64,000 nt of DNA from JBCFBK01 sp038562555 (GTDB lineage: Bacteria; Bacteroidota; Bacteroidia; Bacteroidales; Prolixibacteraceae): NCBI GenBank assembly GCA_038562555.1, contig JBCFBK010000024.1, forward strand, positions 10,795 to 74,794, read 5' to 3'. Under the pieces are notes generated by a model. The model saw only the letters and a program-made list of their open reading frames with translations, was not told the origin of the DNA and searched no databases. Made by a program: the position numbers and the translations under genes. Shown piece by piece: positions 34,784-44,740 of the stretch; the stretch's first letter is position 1; each line of letters opens with the position of its first letter.

Positions 34784-36172
34784 TTATCTGTTTTTCCCTC
34801 TGGCCAGGGATGCAAACACACCAAGGAAACAAAGGGCGCTGAAAAGGATAAAAACCGTAACGACACTTTGCATGAACAGGCTGTGATTGGCGGGTGTAAT
34901 CGGCGCATCACCGATAAACACGTGAATAATAAGGGTGGCAAGGCCCATGCTCATCATCTGTCCGGTAAGCCTCATGGTTCCGATCGTAGCCGACGCCACC
35001 CCGAGATACCGCGTTTCGACCGAGCTCATCACCGCATTGGTATTGGGCGAGGAGAACAGTCCGAAACCTGACCCCAGGATCGCCAGGCTGACCACCAGGT
35101 ACGAAAGCGGCGTGGAGGGATTCAAAAAAGACAGCAGGATCAGTCCGGCGACAATAATGCTCATCCCGGCCGACGACAGCAGGCGCGAATCGTACTTATC
35201 GGACATCCGGCCCGACACCGATGCGAAGACAGTCATCAGCAGGGGTTGCGTGACCAGCACCACACCGGCTTCGCGTGGATTCAATCCCTTTATATACTGC
35301 AGGTACAGGCTTAGCAGAAAGGTAATGGCAAAAGTGGCTGCATAGTTTATGAACGCTGCCAGGTTGGACCAGGCAAATACCCGGTTGTTACGGAACAGTT
35401 GCATGTTCAGCACAGGAAAGGCGGTTCGCAGTTCGAGCCTGACAAAGAAAATGACGCCGGCGATCCCGAGTGCGGTAAGTACAATGGCCGTCGGGTCGGG
35501 AAGTTTGGAAAAACCTGCCATCAACGACGAGACAGCCAGCATGTAGACCAGGGAACCGCGGTAATCGAATTTTTCATTCCCGGCCTCCGCCCATTCGGTC
35601 CGGATGGCGAACCAGGTGAGTCCGATCACGGCAAGACCGGCGGGAATGGTGACCAGAAAGAGGCTGCGCCAACCGAAGGTCTGGGTCAGGATGCCGCCCA
35701 GAAAGGGCGCAACTGCCAGCCCCAGATAAACCGCCGTGACGCTGATACCGATGGCACGGCCCCGTTCGCGCGCGGGGAATGCGGACGTGATGATGGCGAT
35801 GCCTGTACCGAACGTCATGGCGCTCCCGATACCCTGGATGGCCCTGAATGTGATGAGCATGGTTCCTGACGCAGAAAAAACGCAGAGCAGGGCGCTGAGG
35901 GTGATGATCGCGTTCCCGTATAAAAAAACCTTCTTTCGCCCGGCCATGTCGGCTATTTTCCCGAAAGGGACCAGAAAGATTGCTGACGACAGCAGAAAGG
36001 CCATCGCCACCCAGCTCAGTGAGATGGCGTTCATCCGGAATTCTTCACCGATCTGCGGGAGCGCGATATTGACCGCCGCACCCAAAAATGGATTTGCAAA
36101 CGAATTGAGGATAATGATGACCAGCAGGATATTTCTGGAATAGCCGGCTGTATTTTGGGGCTTTAACTGCAT
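34784..36172 (-). CDS. MFS drug-type exporter (DHA2/EmrB-like)
   Basis: 462 aa from ATG at 36172 (MQLKPQNTAGYSR); the longer frame adds an unlikely polar leader. About 14 membrane helices. Motif A region FGKIADMAGRKKVFLYGN, and GIGSAMTFGTGIAIITSAFPARERGRAIG typical of DHA2 transporters (motif C region). Proton-driven efflux of drugs or metabolites at the inner membrane is the family role; substrate unknown. It is separated from the capsule operon by about 100 bp. Confidence 0.9.
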   Translation of the reverse strand: MQLKPQNTAGYSRNILLVIIILNSFANPFLGAAVNIALPQIGEEFRMNAISLSWVAMAFLLSSAIFLVPFGKIADMAGRKKVFLYGNAIITLSALLCVFSASGTMLITFRAIQGIGSAMTFGTGIAIITSAFPARERGRAIGISVTAVYLGLAVAPFLGGILTQTFGWRSLFLVTIPAGLAVIGLTWFAIRTEWAEAGNEKFDYRGSLVYMLAVSSLMAGFSKLPDPTAIVLTALGIAGVIFFVRLELRTAFPVLNMQLFRNNRVFAWSNLAAFINYAATFAITFLLSLYLQYIKGLNPREAGVVLVTQPLLMTVFASVSGRMSDKYDSRLLSSAGMSIIVAGLILLSFLNPSTPLSYLVVSLAILGSGFGLFSSPNTNAVMSSVETRYLGVASATIGTMRLTGQMMSMGLATLIIHVFIGDAPITPANHSLFMQSVVTVFILFSALCFLGVFASLARGKNR

Positions 36173-36304
36173 AAAATAAAAGCTTAAAATGAATCGTTTG
36201 TTTTGCGGATGAAGGTTTAACCGGTTGTTGCAGGAGAACAAAGATATAAAAGACAATAAAATTATCAGAATTTAGTACTTTTATAGGCGGAGAACGGGAA
36301 AATA

Positions 36305-36410
36305 TTAGTCGTAAGTATCTGGTCGTAAGTCGTAAGATGAGTAACTTGTTATGTCCTATGTCTTGATACTTGATACTAAATACTTGATACTAAATACTTG
36401 ATACTAATTA
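36305..36410. repeat. Intergenic word repeat, tract G
   Basis: GTCGTAA units (36308-36335), then CTTGATACT units with AAATA spacers (36361-36406). It lies directly before the start codon of the oxidoreductase gene, so here the repeat occupies a 5' leader. Confidence 0.8.
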
Positions 36411-36417
36411 TACGCTT

Positions 36418-37770
36418 ATGGAAAATTCGAGACGTACATTTTTAAAAACGACTGTGGCAGGTTCTGCCGGACTGGTTATCGGGGGCATGGGCATGTCGGC
36501 CAAAAGTTATGGCAGCATTATCGGGGCAAACGACCGGATCCGGGTAGGAATCCTTGGCTTTTCCGGACGTTTCCGTTCGTCGCTTGGCCCTTCTTTCCTG
36601 AAATATGCCAACGACATGAACTTTGAATTCATGACGGTTTGCGATATCTGGAACCGCCGCCGCGATGAGGGACAGGCCTGGGTGAAGGAAAAATCGGGCA
36701 AGGAAGCGCTGGTCGCCCGCAACACCGATGAGCTCTGGGGGCAAAAACCCGATGCGGTGATCCTGAGCACGGCCGATTTTCAGCATGCCTTACTGACCGC
36801 CGAAGCAGTGCACGCCGGATGCGATGTCTATTGTGAAAAACCTTTTGCCGAAACGATGGACGACGCCAACGCAGGGCTCGATGCCGCAAAAAAAACGGGT
36901 AAAGTGATCCAGATCGGCTCCCAGCGGCGGAGCGGAACAAACTACAAAGCCGCACACGATTACATTCAGGCCGGAAAATTCGGAAAGATCATTGCCGTGG
37001 AAATGACCTGGAATGTGAATCAGCCAGGCCGCTGGCGCCTGCCGGAACTGGAAAAAGAGATCAAAGAGTCGGATACCGACTGGAAACGCTACCTGATGAA
37101 CCGTCCGCATGAACCGTGGAATGCCCGCAAATATTTGGAATACCGTTTGTTCTGGCCCTACTCGTCGGGTATCCCCGGACAATGGATGGCCCACCAGATC
37201 GATACGGTACACTGGTTCAGCCACCTGCCCTACCCGCGCTCGGTTGCAGCCAACGGCGGGATCTATATGTGGAACGACGGCCGCACCAACTTCGACACGA
37301 TGACCGCCGTATTCGACTACGGCCCCATCGGTGAGCAGGGCGACGGCTTCCAGGTCATCTATTCATCGCGCCAGACCCAATCATCGGGTGGCGTGAAAGA
37401 GTGGTACTTCTCCAACGGCGGCAAACTCGACCTCGACCTGAACAAGGTCACCCCTGAAGGCGGACTGGAAGAGCGGCAGGCCGCTGCCATGGGCATGAAA
37501 CCGTTCCTGCTGGAGCCATACGACCTTCCGCAGATGAAGGTGGAAGCCGAAGCGAACACCGGATCGGACAGCCTGACCAACGCCCATATGCAAAACTGGA
37601 TGCAGTGCGTGCGCGACGCCAATCCAAAGACCAACGCGCCGGTGGAAGCCGGTTACAGCCACTCTATTGCAAACATCATGGTTACCGCTTCACTGAGAAC
37701 CGGGCAACGTGCTGTTTTTGACCCGAAAACCCGCCAGGTAATGGCGGGGGGCAAGGTATTTAAATATTAA
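36418..37770 (+). CDS. Gfo/Idh/MocA-family oxidoreductase with Tat signal
   Basis: 450 aa. The N-terminus carries a twin-arginine signal (SRRTFLKTTVAGSAG), so export in folded form with bound NAD(P) is likely. The Rossmann domain (IRVGILGFSGRFR) is followed by the family motif CEKPFAE and the alpha/beta substrate domain. Related Bacteroidota proteins act on sugars or sugar derivatives in the periplasm. It stands 5 bp before a DUF6807 gene, forming a probable two-gene operon for carbohydrate catabolism. Confidence 0.92.
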   Translation: MENSRRTFLKTTVAGSAGLVIGGMGMSAKSYGSIIGANDRIRVGILGFSGRFRSSLGPSFLKYANDMNFEFMTVCDIWNRRRDEGQAWVKEKSGKEALVARNTDELWGQKPDAVILSTADFQHALLTAEAVHAGCDVYCEKPFAETMDDANAGLDAAKKTGKVIQIGSQRRSGTNYKAAHDYIQAGKFGKIIAVEMTWNVNQPGRWRLPELEKEIKESDTDWKRYLMNRPHEPWNARKYLEYRLFWPYSSGIPGQWMAHQIDTVHWFSHLPYPRSVAANGGIYMWNDGRTNFDTMTAVFDYGPIGEQGDGFQVIYSSRQTQSSGGVKEWYFSNGGKLDLDLNKVTPEGGLEERQAAAMGMKPFLLEPYDLPQMKVEAEANTGSDSLTNAHMQNWMQCVRDANPKTNAPVEAGYSHSIANIMVTASLRTGQRAVFDPKTRQVMAGGKVFKY

Positions 37771-37775
37771 ACAAC

Positions 37776-38816
37776 ATGACCAAAATCCGGTTAATCATCT
37801 TATCAGGCATCATAACCCTGGGCTTCCTGTTTAGCGGGAATGCCCAGCGGGTGGTGCGCCTCGACGTGAATGAGCAGCAGAAAAAGATCGATGTTCTGAT
37901 CAGCGACAAACTGTTCACGTCGTATATTTATCCAGAAAGCATAAAAAAGCCGGTCTTATGGCCGGTTATTTCGGCGGGAGGAAACGAACTTACCAGGTCC
38001 TATCCGCTGGGGAAAAAGGCGGGTGAACGCACCGACCATCCGCATCACGTGGGTATCTGGCTGAATTACGGCGATGTAAACGGATTTGATTTCTGGAATA
38101 ACTCGGAAGCGATCCCCGAAGCCGAAAGAAGCAAATACGGCACGATTATACATGATACGGTGGAACGTGCAAACGACGGTGAAGGAGGCGCGGTGCTTTC
38201 GACCTTCTCCAACTGGGTGTCGCCCTTTGGCGAAGTCCTGCTGCGGGAAAATACCATTTTCAGCTTTTCGGTTTTTGGCGATACGCGCATCATTGACCGC
38301 GAAAGCCGTTTGACCGGCGTGGCCGACACCGTGCTGTTTACCGATAACAAGGAAGGCGTGCTGGGCATCCGGGTAACCCGTGAACTGGAACTGCCCTCGA
38401 ACGAACCGGTCACCCTGACCGACACGCACGGCGTGGCGACTACCGTTAAAGTCATGGATAACGCGGTGGCCAATGGAAACTACCTGAGTAGCGAAGGGAT
38501 TGAAGGTGAAAACGTGTGGGGTACCCGGGGCCGCTGGATGAAATTAAGCGCGAAGATCAACGACGAGCAGGTCAGCCTGGTTATTATCGACCATCCCGGG
38601 AATGCCGGCTATCCGACCTACTGGCATGCCCGGGCTTACGGTCTTTTTGCAGCAAATCCGCTCGGGCAACGTGTTTTTTCGAACGGGAAGGAAGTTTTAA
38701 ACCTCATGCTGAAGAAAGATGATCTGCTGATCCTCAAATACCGCATTGTGATCGCTTCGGAGGATCTGAGCCCCGAACAGATTAACAGGCTGGCAGATGA
38801 GTATGCGAAAACATAA
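37776..38816 (+). CDS. DUF6807/PmoA-family secreted protein
   Basis: 346 aa. A Sec signal peptide (LIILSGIITLGFLFSGNAQ) precedes a domain with HPHHVGIWLNYGDVNGFDFW, characteristic of the DUF6807 (PmoA-like) family. These genes commonly accompany Gfo/Idh/MocA oxidoreductases in polysaccharide degradation regions, as here. Biochemical function is not established; the HPHH motif suggests metal or sugar binding. Confidence 0.85.
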   Translation: MTKIRLIILSGIITLGFLFSGNAQRVVRLDVNEQQKKIDVLISDKLFTSYIYPESIKKPVLWPVISAGGNELTRSYPLGKKAGERTDHPHHVGIWLNYGDVNGFDFWNNSEAIPEAERSKYGTIIHDTVERANDGEGGAVLSTFSNWVSPFGEVLLRENTIFSFSVFGDTRIIDRESRLTGVADTVLFTDNKEGVLGIRVTRELELPSNEPVTLTDTHGVATTVKVMDNAVANGNYLSSEGIEGENVWGTRGRWMKLSAKINDEQVSLVIIDHPGNAGYPTYWHARAYGLFAANPLGQRVFSNGKEVLNLMLKKDDLLILKYRIVIASEDLSPEQINRLADEYAKT

Positions 38817-38918
38817 TTAACAAAAGCGCTTTGGCCAAAAATGCCCCGGGAAAAACATTTTGCAGAACATTTTTTTATTAAAAATGTCAAAGAATTTTAA
38901 ATTTCCTTAATTTTCTTC

Positions 38919-38926
38919 TATATTTG
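38919..38926 (+). promoter_or_regulatory. -7 promoter box for frr
   Basis: TATATTTG matches TAnnTTTG, 42 bp before the frr ATG. No clear -33 TTG at the expected distance. Confidence 0.5.
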
Positions 38927-38967
38927 TCACAACACTAAAAAGAGACTGACCAGATTTGTTTTTTTCT

Positions 38968-39531
38968 ATGGAAGAGGAAGTAGAACTGATATTGGAGCTT
39001 TGTAAGGAAAAAATGACAACGGCTACTGCACATCTCGAAAAAGAATTGATTCATGTGCGTGCAGGAAAAGCCTCAATAAGAATGCTTGACAGTGTGATGG
39101 TCGATTATTACGGAAGTATGACTCCTTTAAACCAGGTGTCGAATATCAGTACTCCCGATGCCCGCACGATAGCTGTTCAACCCTGGGAAAAAAACATGAT
39201 CAGTCCCATTGAAAAGGCGATATTGAATGCAAACCTGGGATTTAATCCTGAAAATAATGGCGAAATTGTCCGGATCAATGTACCGGCTCTTACAGAAGAA
39301 AGACGTCATTTATTATCAAAACAGGTGAGCCAGTTGGGCGAGAACGCAAAAGTGAGTATCCGCTCGGCCCGCAAAGACGCCAACGACGCGTTGAAAAAAT
39401 TGCTGAAAACCGGCCTGGCGGAGGACCTGGAGAAAGACGCTGAAGAGCAGGTGCAGGAGTTGACGACCAGCTATAGCAAAAATGTTGATAAAATGCTCGA
39501 GACTAAAAATCACGAGATTTTCACCATATAA
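38968..39531 (+). CDS. frr: Ribosome recycling factor
   Basis: 187 aa from ATG at 38968 (MEEEVELILELCKEKMTTAT); a TTG 12 bp earlier is less likely. Conserved blocks HVRAGKASIRMLDSVMVDYYG, PLNQVSNISTPDARTIAVQP and GEIVRINVPALTEERR are all present. It splits post-termination ribosomes together with EF-G in the cytoplasm. A strong terminator follows. Confidence 0.97.
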   Translation: MEEEVELILELCKEKMTTATAHLEKELIHVRAGKASIRMLDSVMVDYYGSMTPLNQVSNISTPDARTIAVQPWEKNMISPIEKAILNANLGFNPENNGEIVRINVPALTEERRHLLSKQVSQLGENAKVSIRSARKDANDALKKLLKTGLAEDLEKDAEEQVQELTTSYSKNVDKMLETKNHEIFTI

Positions 39532-39585
39532 TTGTTTCTAGTTTTCTGTTTTCTGAACATTGTTTAATTGTTTTCATGGCTTTGA

Positions 39586-39613
39586 GGCAGCTTGTTGAAG
39601 CTGCCTTTTTTTT
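39586..39613 (+). terminator. Rho-independent terminator after frr
   Basis: 8-bp stem GGCAGCTT-GTTG-AAGCTGCC followed by at least eight T residues. Confidence 0.93.
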
Positions 39614-39681
39614 GTCCCTCCCCCATCTCATTTTCTCCGGCAATACGTTATCTTTAAACCGCAAACTTAACAGATCCAGTT

Positions 39682-40464
39682 ATGCCCGGAATGATTGATT
39701 ATCATATGCACAGCATCCTGTCGGACGGAAGGAATACCTACGAAGAAATGATCCTGACGGCAATTGAAAAAGGCCTGGATGAAGTCGGGCTGACTGATCA
39801 TGTTTGCCTGAAACCGGTACCCTGGGCAATCGCTCCTGTCGACATGCCGGTCATGACCGCCCAGATCCTGGAGCTCCGGGAAAAATACCGTGACCGGATC
39901 AAGGTCCGTTATGGCATTGAAATGGATTATTTTCCGGGCAGGGAAGAAGAACTGGAGGCCATTATCGAATCGTTACCCCTTGACTACGTGATCGGCTCGG
40001 TACATTTTATCGGCGACTGGAACTTCGACGGCGATCAGTCACTTTACGGGAAATGGACCAATGACGAACTGTACAACATTTATTTCGAACTCGTACAACT
40101 GGCAGCAAAGTCAAGGCTCTTTGACATCATCGGACATTTCGATATTATTAAAAAATTCAGTGTTTACCCGGAATCGGACCAGTCGCGCCTGATTGAAACC
40201 ACCCTGTCAGCGCTTGCGGAAAACGGGCTGACCGTTGAAATGAACACGGGAGGGCTTGACCGGCCCTGCGCTGATTATAATCCGGGAGCGGTGGTTCTGA
40301 AGCAATGCCGGCGGCTTAATATTCCGGTCACCCTGTCGTCTGATGCCCATCAGGTTGAGCATGTTGCCCGTCATTTTGAACCGGCGGTTGCCCTGCTCCG
40401 CGAAATCGGATTTACGGAACTGGCCACGTTCCGGGGTCGCAAACGGGGGATACTGCGACTATAA
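39682..40464 (+). CDS. PHP-domain histidinol-phosphatase-like hydrolase
   Basis: 260 aa. PHP metal motifs: DYHMHSILSDG at the N-terminus, GLTDH (about 36-40), VRYGIEMDYFPG, IGSVHFIGDW, IIGHFDIIKKF and SSDAHQ near the C-terminus. Resembles HisJ-type histidinol-phosphatases (histidine biosynthesis), but no other his genes are visible, so another phosphoester substrate is possible. It lies 62 bp upstream of dxs. Confidence 0.85.
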   Translation: MPGMIDYHMHSILSDGRNTYEEMILTAIEKGLDEVGLTDHVCLKPVPWAIAPVDMPVMTAQILELREKYRDRIKVRYGIEMDYFPGREEELEAIIESLPLDYVIGSVHFIGDWNFDGDQSLYGKWTNDELYNIYFELVQLAAKSRLFDIIGHFDIIKKFSVYPESDQSRLIETTLSALAENGLTVEMNTGGLDRPCADYNPGAVVLKQCRRLNIPVTLSSDAHQVEHVARHFEPAVALLREIGFTELATFRGRKRGILRL

Positions 40465-40500
40465 CGATTGGGTCGGGGGGCAAAGCCCCTATAAATTCAC

Positions 40501-40508
40501 TATATTTG
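40501..40508 (+). promoter_or_regulatory. -7 promoter box for dxs
   Basis: TATATTTG matches TAnnTTTG, 19 bp before the dxs ATG. A small GGGGC-AAA-GCCCC hairpin (40477-40489) lies just upstream, after the PHP gene. Confidence 0.5.
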
Positions 40509-40526
40509 AACTTTTAATTTCAACAC

Positions 40527-42437
40527 ATGGAAGATATTCAAGGAAGCCTGTTGAAAACGATTAATGATCCATCAGATCTTCGGAAATTAACGATCGACAA
40601 ACTGCCTGCCGTTTGTGAAGAACTCAGACAATTTATCATTGACGAAGTCTCTCATAACCCGGGCCATTTTGGGGCCAGTCTGGGAGTGGTGGAACTGACC
40701 GTAGCGATCCATTATATTTATAATACACCGTCCGACCTGCTGGTATGGGATGTAGGCCATCAGGCTTACGGCCATAAGATTCTCACAGGCCGGAAAGGCC
40801 TTTTTCATACCAACCGGCAATACAAAGGCATCAGCGGTTTTCCAAAAACCGCCGAAAGCATTTACGACACCTTTGGCACGGGGCACGCCAGTACTTCGAT
40901 ATCGGCCGCCCTGGGAATGGCTGTGGCCGCTTCGCTCAAAAAAGAAACCGATCGCAAGATCGTGGCCGTGATCGGCGATGGCTCCATGACCGGCGGGATG
41001 GCATTCGAAGGACTGAATAATGCGGCCGTGAACAATTCGGATGTACTCATTATCCTGAACGACAACAACATGGCTATCGACCCGAATGTGGGCGGGGTAA
41101 GCCAGTACCTGCTTAATATTTCCAGGTCGAAACCTTACAACCGGCTGAAACGGGAAGTCTGGGAAGGCCTGGGCAAACTTAATGGCTTCGGACCACGCGC
41201 CCGGAGGCTCGTTCAGAAAACCGAAGGCGCCATTAAGGCCGCCCTGCTGAAAGAATCGAATCTGTTCGAGAGCCTGGGGATCCGCTACTTTGGTCCGGTA
41301 GACGGGCATGACGTGAAATACCTGACCCGTGTTCTTCGCGATCTTCGCAATATTCCCGGTCCCAAGCTCCTGCATGTGATCACAAAAAAAGGAAAAGGCT
41401 TTAAGCTTGCCGAGCTGAACCAGACGGCCTACCATGCCCCCGGCCTGTTCGACAAGATATCGGGGCTGCGACTGGAATCGGAGCCTGCGGAAAACAAACC
41501 TCCCAAATTCCAGCATGTTTTCGGAACAAGCCTGCTGGAGCTGGCGGAGCTGAACGACCGCATTGTAGGGGTCACACCGGCGATGCCCACCGGTTGCTCC
41601 ATGAACATCATGATGGAAAAGATGCCGCACCGGGCATTTGATGTGGGCATAGCCGAATCGCATGCCGTTACTTTCTCGGCCGGGATGGCCGCGCAGGGAT
41701 TGGTACCATTTTGCAACATTTATTCGACGTTCATGCAACGCTCGTACGACCAGATTATTCATGACGTGGCACTGCAAAACCTGAACGTGGTGTTTTGCCT
41801 CGACCGCGGCGGATTGGTTGGTGCCGACGGGCCAACGCATCACGGGGTCTTCGATCTGGCCTACATGCGCCACATACCCAACATGACCGTTTCGGCCCCT
41901 ATGGATGAAGTGGAACTCCGGAACCTGATGTACACCGCCCAGCAGAACAACATGGGACCCTTCTCAATCCGGTATCCCCGGGGATCCGGCTCGGTCATCG
42001 ACTGGCACCAGCCTTTTGAAGCTATTCCCGTTGGCAGGGGAAGAATCCTGACCCAGGGAGATCAACTGGCTGTTTTAACCATCGGGACAACCGGTGTTAA
42101 CGCAGCAAAGGCGGTCAGCAAGCTCAACAGTAACGGGTATTCGGTAGCTCATTACGACATGCGCTTTGTGAAACCTCTCGACCACGATCTGCTGCACCTG
42201 ATCTTTAAAAAATTTGACAGAATCCTGACCATTGAAGATGGCGTGGTACAGGGCGGATTCGGATCGGCCGTTGCTGAGTTTATGACCGACAACCGCTACG
42301 TGGCCACAATCGTCCGCCTGGGCGTTCCCGACCGGTTCATTGAACAGGGCACGCCCAATGAACTGATCCGGGAGTGCGGATTTGATGAAGAAGGCATCCT
42401 GAAAGCGGCGGAGGAGTTGGTAGCTGTTAGCTTTTAG
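40527..42437 (+). CDS. dxs: 1-deoxy-D-xylulose-5-phosphate synthase
   Basis: 636 aa TPP enzyme, first step of the MEP isoprenoid pathway, which also feeds undecaprenyl phosphate. HNPGHFGASLGVVELTVA and WDVGHQAYGHKILTGR at the N-terminus, TPP motif GDGSMTGGMAFEGLNNA, then CLDRGGLVGADGPTHHGVFD, and a C-terminal transketolase domain. The last codons (VAVSF) and stop lie in a TAGCTGTTAGCTTTTAG word repeat. Confidence 0.97.
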   Translation: MEDIQGSLLKTINDPSDLRKLTIDKLPAVCEELRQFIIDEVSHNPGHFGASLGVVELTVAIHYIYNTPSDLLVWDVGHQAYGHKILTGRKGLFHTNRQYKGISGFPKTAESIYDTFGTGHASTSISAALGMAVAASLKKETDRKIVAVIGDGSMTGGMAFEGLNNAAVNNSDVLIILNDNNMAIDPNVGGVSQYLLNISRSKPYNRLKREVWEGLGKLNGFGPRARRLVQKTEGAIKAALLKESNLFESLGIRYFGPVDGHDVKYLTRVLRDLRNIPGPKLLHVITKKGKGFKLAELNQTAYHAPGLFDKISGLRLESEPAENKPPKFQHVFGTSLLELAELNDRIVGVTPAMPTGCSMNIMMEKMPHRAFDVGIAESHAVTFSAGMAAQGLVPFCNIYSTFMQRSYDQIIHDVALQNLNVVFCLDRGGLVGADGPTHHGVFDLAYMRHIPNMTVSAPMDEVELRNLMYTAQQNNMGPFSIRYPRGSGSVIDWHQPFEAIPVGRGRILTQGDQLAVLTIGTTGVNAAKAVSKLNSNGYSVAHYDMRFVKPLDHDLLHLIFKKFDRILTIEDGVVQGGFGSAVAEFMTDNRYVATIVRLGVPDRFIEQGTPNELIRECGFDEEGILKAAEELVAVSF

Positions 42438-42440
42438 TAA
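42419..42440. repeat. Intergenic word repeat, tract H (short)
   Basis: TGGTAGCTGTTAGCTTTTAG: TAGCTRT-type units forming the final codons and stop of dxs. Confidence 0.6.
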
Positions 42441-42460
42441 AATCTGAAAATCTTTTAACC

Positions 42461-43615
42461 TTGAAATTCTACCGGAAAAAAAGGCTTTTGAAAGCTGCCA
42501 TTTACGTGTTCGCGCTGCTGATTGGCGCCACCTCGCTCCTTTACACGAGCTGGCTTGCAAAAAACGTGGCTGAAAAAGAGCGCAGGAGCGTAGCCACCTG
42601 GGCCGAAGCCACCAGACATCTTTCGCAGGCGGCCGGCTCCGAAACACACAACATGGATTTCCTGCTCAAAATCATCCAGCTCAATACCGACATCCCGATC
42701 ATCCTGACCGACGATGCCCTGAACATTATTTCGAGCAGCAACATCAGTTACACCGAAAACAATAAGGACCAGTTACTCAAAAGGAAACTGAAAAAGATGA
42801 TCCGCGAACATGCGCCCATCCGGATCGAAGTTTCCGACGATGAAACACACTTCCTGTATTACCGTGATTCGTTGGTACTGCGGCGCCTGAAGTTTTTCCC
42901 GATCGTACAAATTATCATTATCACCCTTTTCATTTTCGTCGCTTACCTGGCATTCAGCTCATCAAGGCGGGCCGAACAAAACCAGGTATGGCTTGGCTTG
43001 TCGAAAGAAACAGCCCATCAGCTCGGAACGCCCATCTCATCGCTTATGGCATGGAAAGAACTGTTGAAACCAGAGGGTGTCAGGGAGGAGATGATTATGG
43101 AACTTGAGAAGGATATCAGCCGCCTGATTAAGATAACCGACCGCTTCTCCAAGATCGGATCGGCACCCGAACTCATCACCGCCGACCTTGCTCCCGTAAT
43201 CAGTTCCACCATTTCATATCTGCGCAACCGGACATCGCCCAAAGTAAAGTTCCTCCTGAAATACGACCAGTCGCGCCTCTACCTGGTGCCGCACAACCCG
43301 GTGCTGATGAGTTGGGTATTCGAGAACCTTTGTAAAAACTCAGTCGATGCAACCGGTGGAGACGGTATCATTTCGATCGAGATGGTTGAAACAGAGGACG
43401 AGCTGATTATCGACGTAAGCGATAACGGCAAAGGCATTGCCAAATCGCAGTATAAAACCATCTTCATTCCGGGATTTACCACCAAATCACGCGGCTGGGG
43501 GCTTGGCCTGCCGCTTGTAAAAAGGATTATCGAGAACTACCACCGGGGGAGAATCTTCCTGAAGTATTCGGAAGTCGGCGAAGGCTCTACCTTCCGGATC
43601 ATCCTGAAATTATAA
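42461..43615 (+). CDS. Sensor histidine kinase
   Basis: 384 aa. The TTG at 42461 is the only reasonable start before the first helix; the next ATG would remove it. Two membrane helices (about 11-33 and 146-166) enclose a roughly 110-residue sensor region. The H-box has H186 in SKETAHQLGTPISS, the N-box VFENLCKNSVDATG, and G-boxes DNGKGIAKSQYK and GWGLGLPLVKRI. No response regulator gene is adjacent, so it is an orphan in this window. It starts 23 bp after dxs. Confidence 0.9.
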   Translation: MKFYRKKRLLKAAIYVFALLIGATSLLYTSWLAKNVAEKERRSVATWAEATRHLSQAAGSETHNMDFLLKIIQLNTDIPIILTDDALNIISSSNISYTENNKDQLLKRKLKKMIREHAPIRIEVSDDETHFLYYRDSLVLRRLKFFPIVQIIIITLFIFVAYLAFSSSRRAEQNQVWLGLSKETAHQLGTPISSLMAWKELLKPEGVREEMIMELEKDISRLIKITDRFSKIGSAPELITADLAPVISSTISYLRNRTSPKVKFLLKYDQSRLYLVPHNPVLMSWVFENLCKNSVDATGGDGIISIEMVETEDELIIDVSDNGKGIAKSQYKTIFIPGFTTKSRGWGLGLPLVKRIIENYHRGRIFLKYSEVGEGSTFRIILKL

Positions 43616-43694
43616 CTGGCAATTCCCGGCAGACGACTCCTTTGTTTTTTTCATTTTAAAATTTACAAAACTTTCACCGTGTATATATTTTTTA

Positions 43695-43702
43695 TACTTT
43701 TG
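43695..43702 (+). promoter_or_regulatory. -7 promoter box for the DUF177-rpmF operon
   Basis: TACTTTTG matches TAnnTTTG, 20 bp before the DUF177 ATG. Confidence 0.5.
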
Positions 43703-43721
43703 CAACACTTTTTTCGGAGCA

Positions 43722-44255
43722 ATGGCAAAACTGAGCAAATATAACATTGCATTCAAAGGACTCGGGCAGGGTATACACGAATTTGATTATCAGATAGATA
43801 AAAAGTTCTTTGAATATTTCGACGGTGGGATTGCCAACGACGGCGACGTTGCGGTAAGGGTGAAACTGGAGAAAGAAAGTTCATTGATGATTATTTGGTT
43901 CAGCGTAAACGGAACGGTTAAAATACAGTGTGACAGATGCCTGGAGCTATACGACCAGCCCGTGAAGAGTGAAAACAAATTATTTGTAAAATACGGCGAA
44001 GAAACCTTTGATGAAGGAGACGATGTGATCTGGATCAGCCCGGCCGACCATCAGCTCAATGTAGCCAAACTGATCTACGACTTCATCATTCTTTCAATTC
44101 CGATCAGGCAGGTTCATCCCGACGACAGAAACGGGAACAGTACCTGTGACCCGGAAATGCTCGAACGCCTGAATAGCCTGATGGTTCCCGACCGAACGGA
44201 AGGACCGGCTGACAGCAGGTGGGATGATTTAAAGAAATTATTAGGAAACGAATGA
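43722..44255 (+). CDS. DUF177 (YceD-like) protein
   Basis: 177 aa. Central motif VKIQCDRCLELYDQPV (two cysteines) and C-terminal DPRWDDLKKLL-like end are typical of DUF177/YceD, which in most bacteria is encoded immediately upstream of rpmF, as here (16 bp). The role is thought to be linked to 23S rRNA or ribosome assembly. Confidence 0.9.
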   Translation: MAKLSKYNIAFKGLGQGIHEFDYQIDKKFFEYFDGGIANDGDVAVRVKLEKESSLMIIWFSVNGTVKIQCDRCLELYDQPVKSENKLFVKYGEETFDEGDDVIWISPADHQLNVAKLIYDFIILSIPIRQVHPDDRNGNSTCDPEMLERLNSLMVPDRTEGPADSRWDDLKKLLGNE

Positions 44256-44271
44256 ATAAAGATTATTAAAA

Positions 44272-44457
44272 ATGGCACATCCAAAACACAGACATTCCAA
44301 ATCCAGAAGGGATAAGAGAAGAACACACGACAAGGCGATCCCGGCGACGCTCGCAAGCTGCTCCAATTGCGGCGCAACCGTAAAATATCACACGGTATGC
44401 CCCGAATGCGGATATTACAGAGGCAAACTCGCCATTGAGAAAGAAGTTACTGTCTAA
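44272..44457 (+). CDS. rpmF: 50S ribosomal protein L32
   Basis: 61 aa. Starts AHPKHRHSKSRRDKRRTHDK; zinc-ribbon cysteines CSNCG and CPECG retained. Normal length. Confidence 0.97.
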   Translation: MAHPKHRHSKSRRDKRRTHDKAIPATLASCSNCGATVKYHTVCPECGYYRGKLAIEKEVTV

Positions 44458-44530
44458 GACGATTAACACTACGGCCCAGGAACCTCAGGTACGGGTCTGA
44501 AGGCCGCCGTGAAATGCAGGATATATCACG

Positions 44531-44565
44531 ATAAAGGTGCAAAGAATAATTCTTTGCACCTTTAT
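44531..44565 (+). terminator. Terminator after rpmF
   Basis: Perfect 16-bp inverted repeat (ATAAAGGTGCAAAGAA, loop TAA, exact complement), followed by a T/A-rich run. Ends the DUF177-rpmF transcript. Confidence 0.85.
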
Positions 44566-44740
44566 GTGTTTAAATTTTTGAACGATTCAATGAATTGTTT
44601 TAAAAGGAGTTAATAAACACTTTTATTCTTTTTCCTTGGCGCTTAAGTTTTTTACCTTTATCTTTCGGGCTACATTTTTTTAAAATATTTCGTGCGTGAC
44701 AGGTTTTCATGCTGTCGCGCATGCTGTTAAACTATTGATT

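Noticed and set aside
40587..41873. 428-aa frame antisense to dxs
   Set aside because: Entirely within the highly conserved dxs gene on the other strand; a shadow frame.
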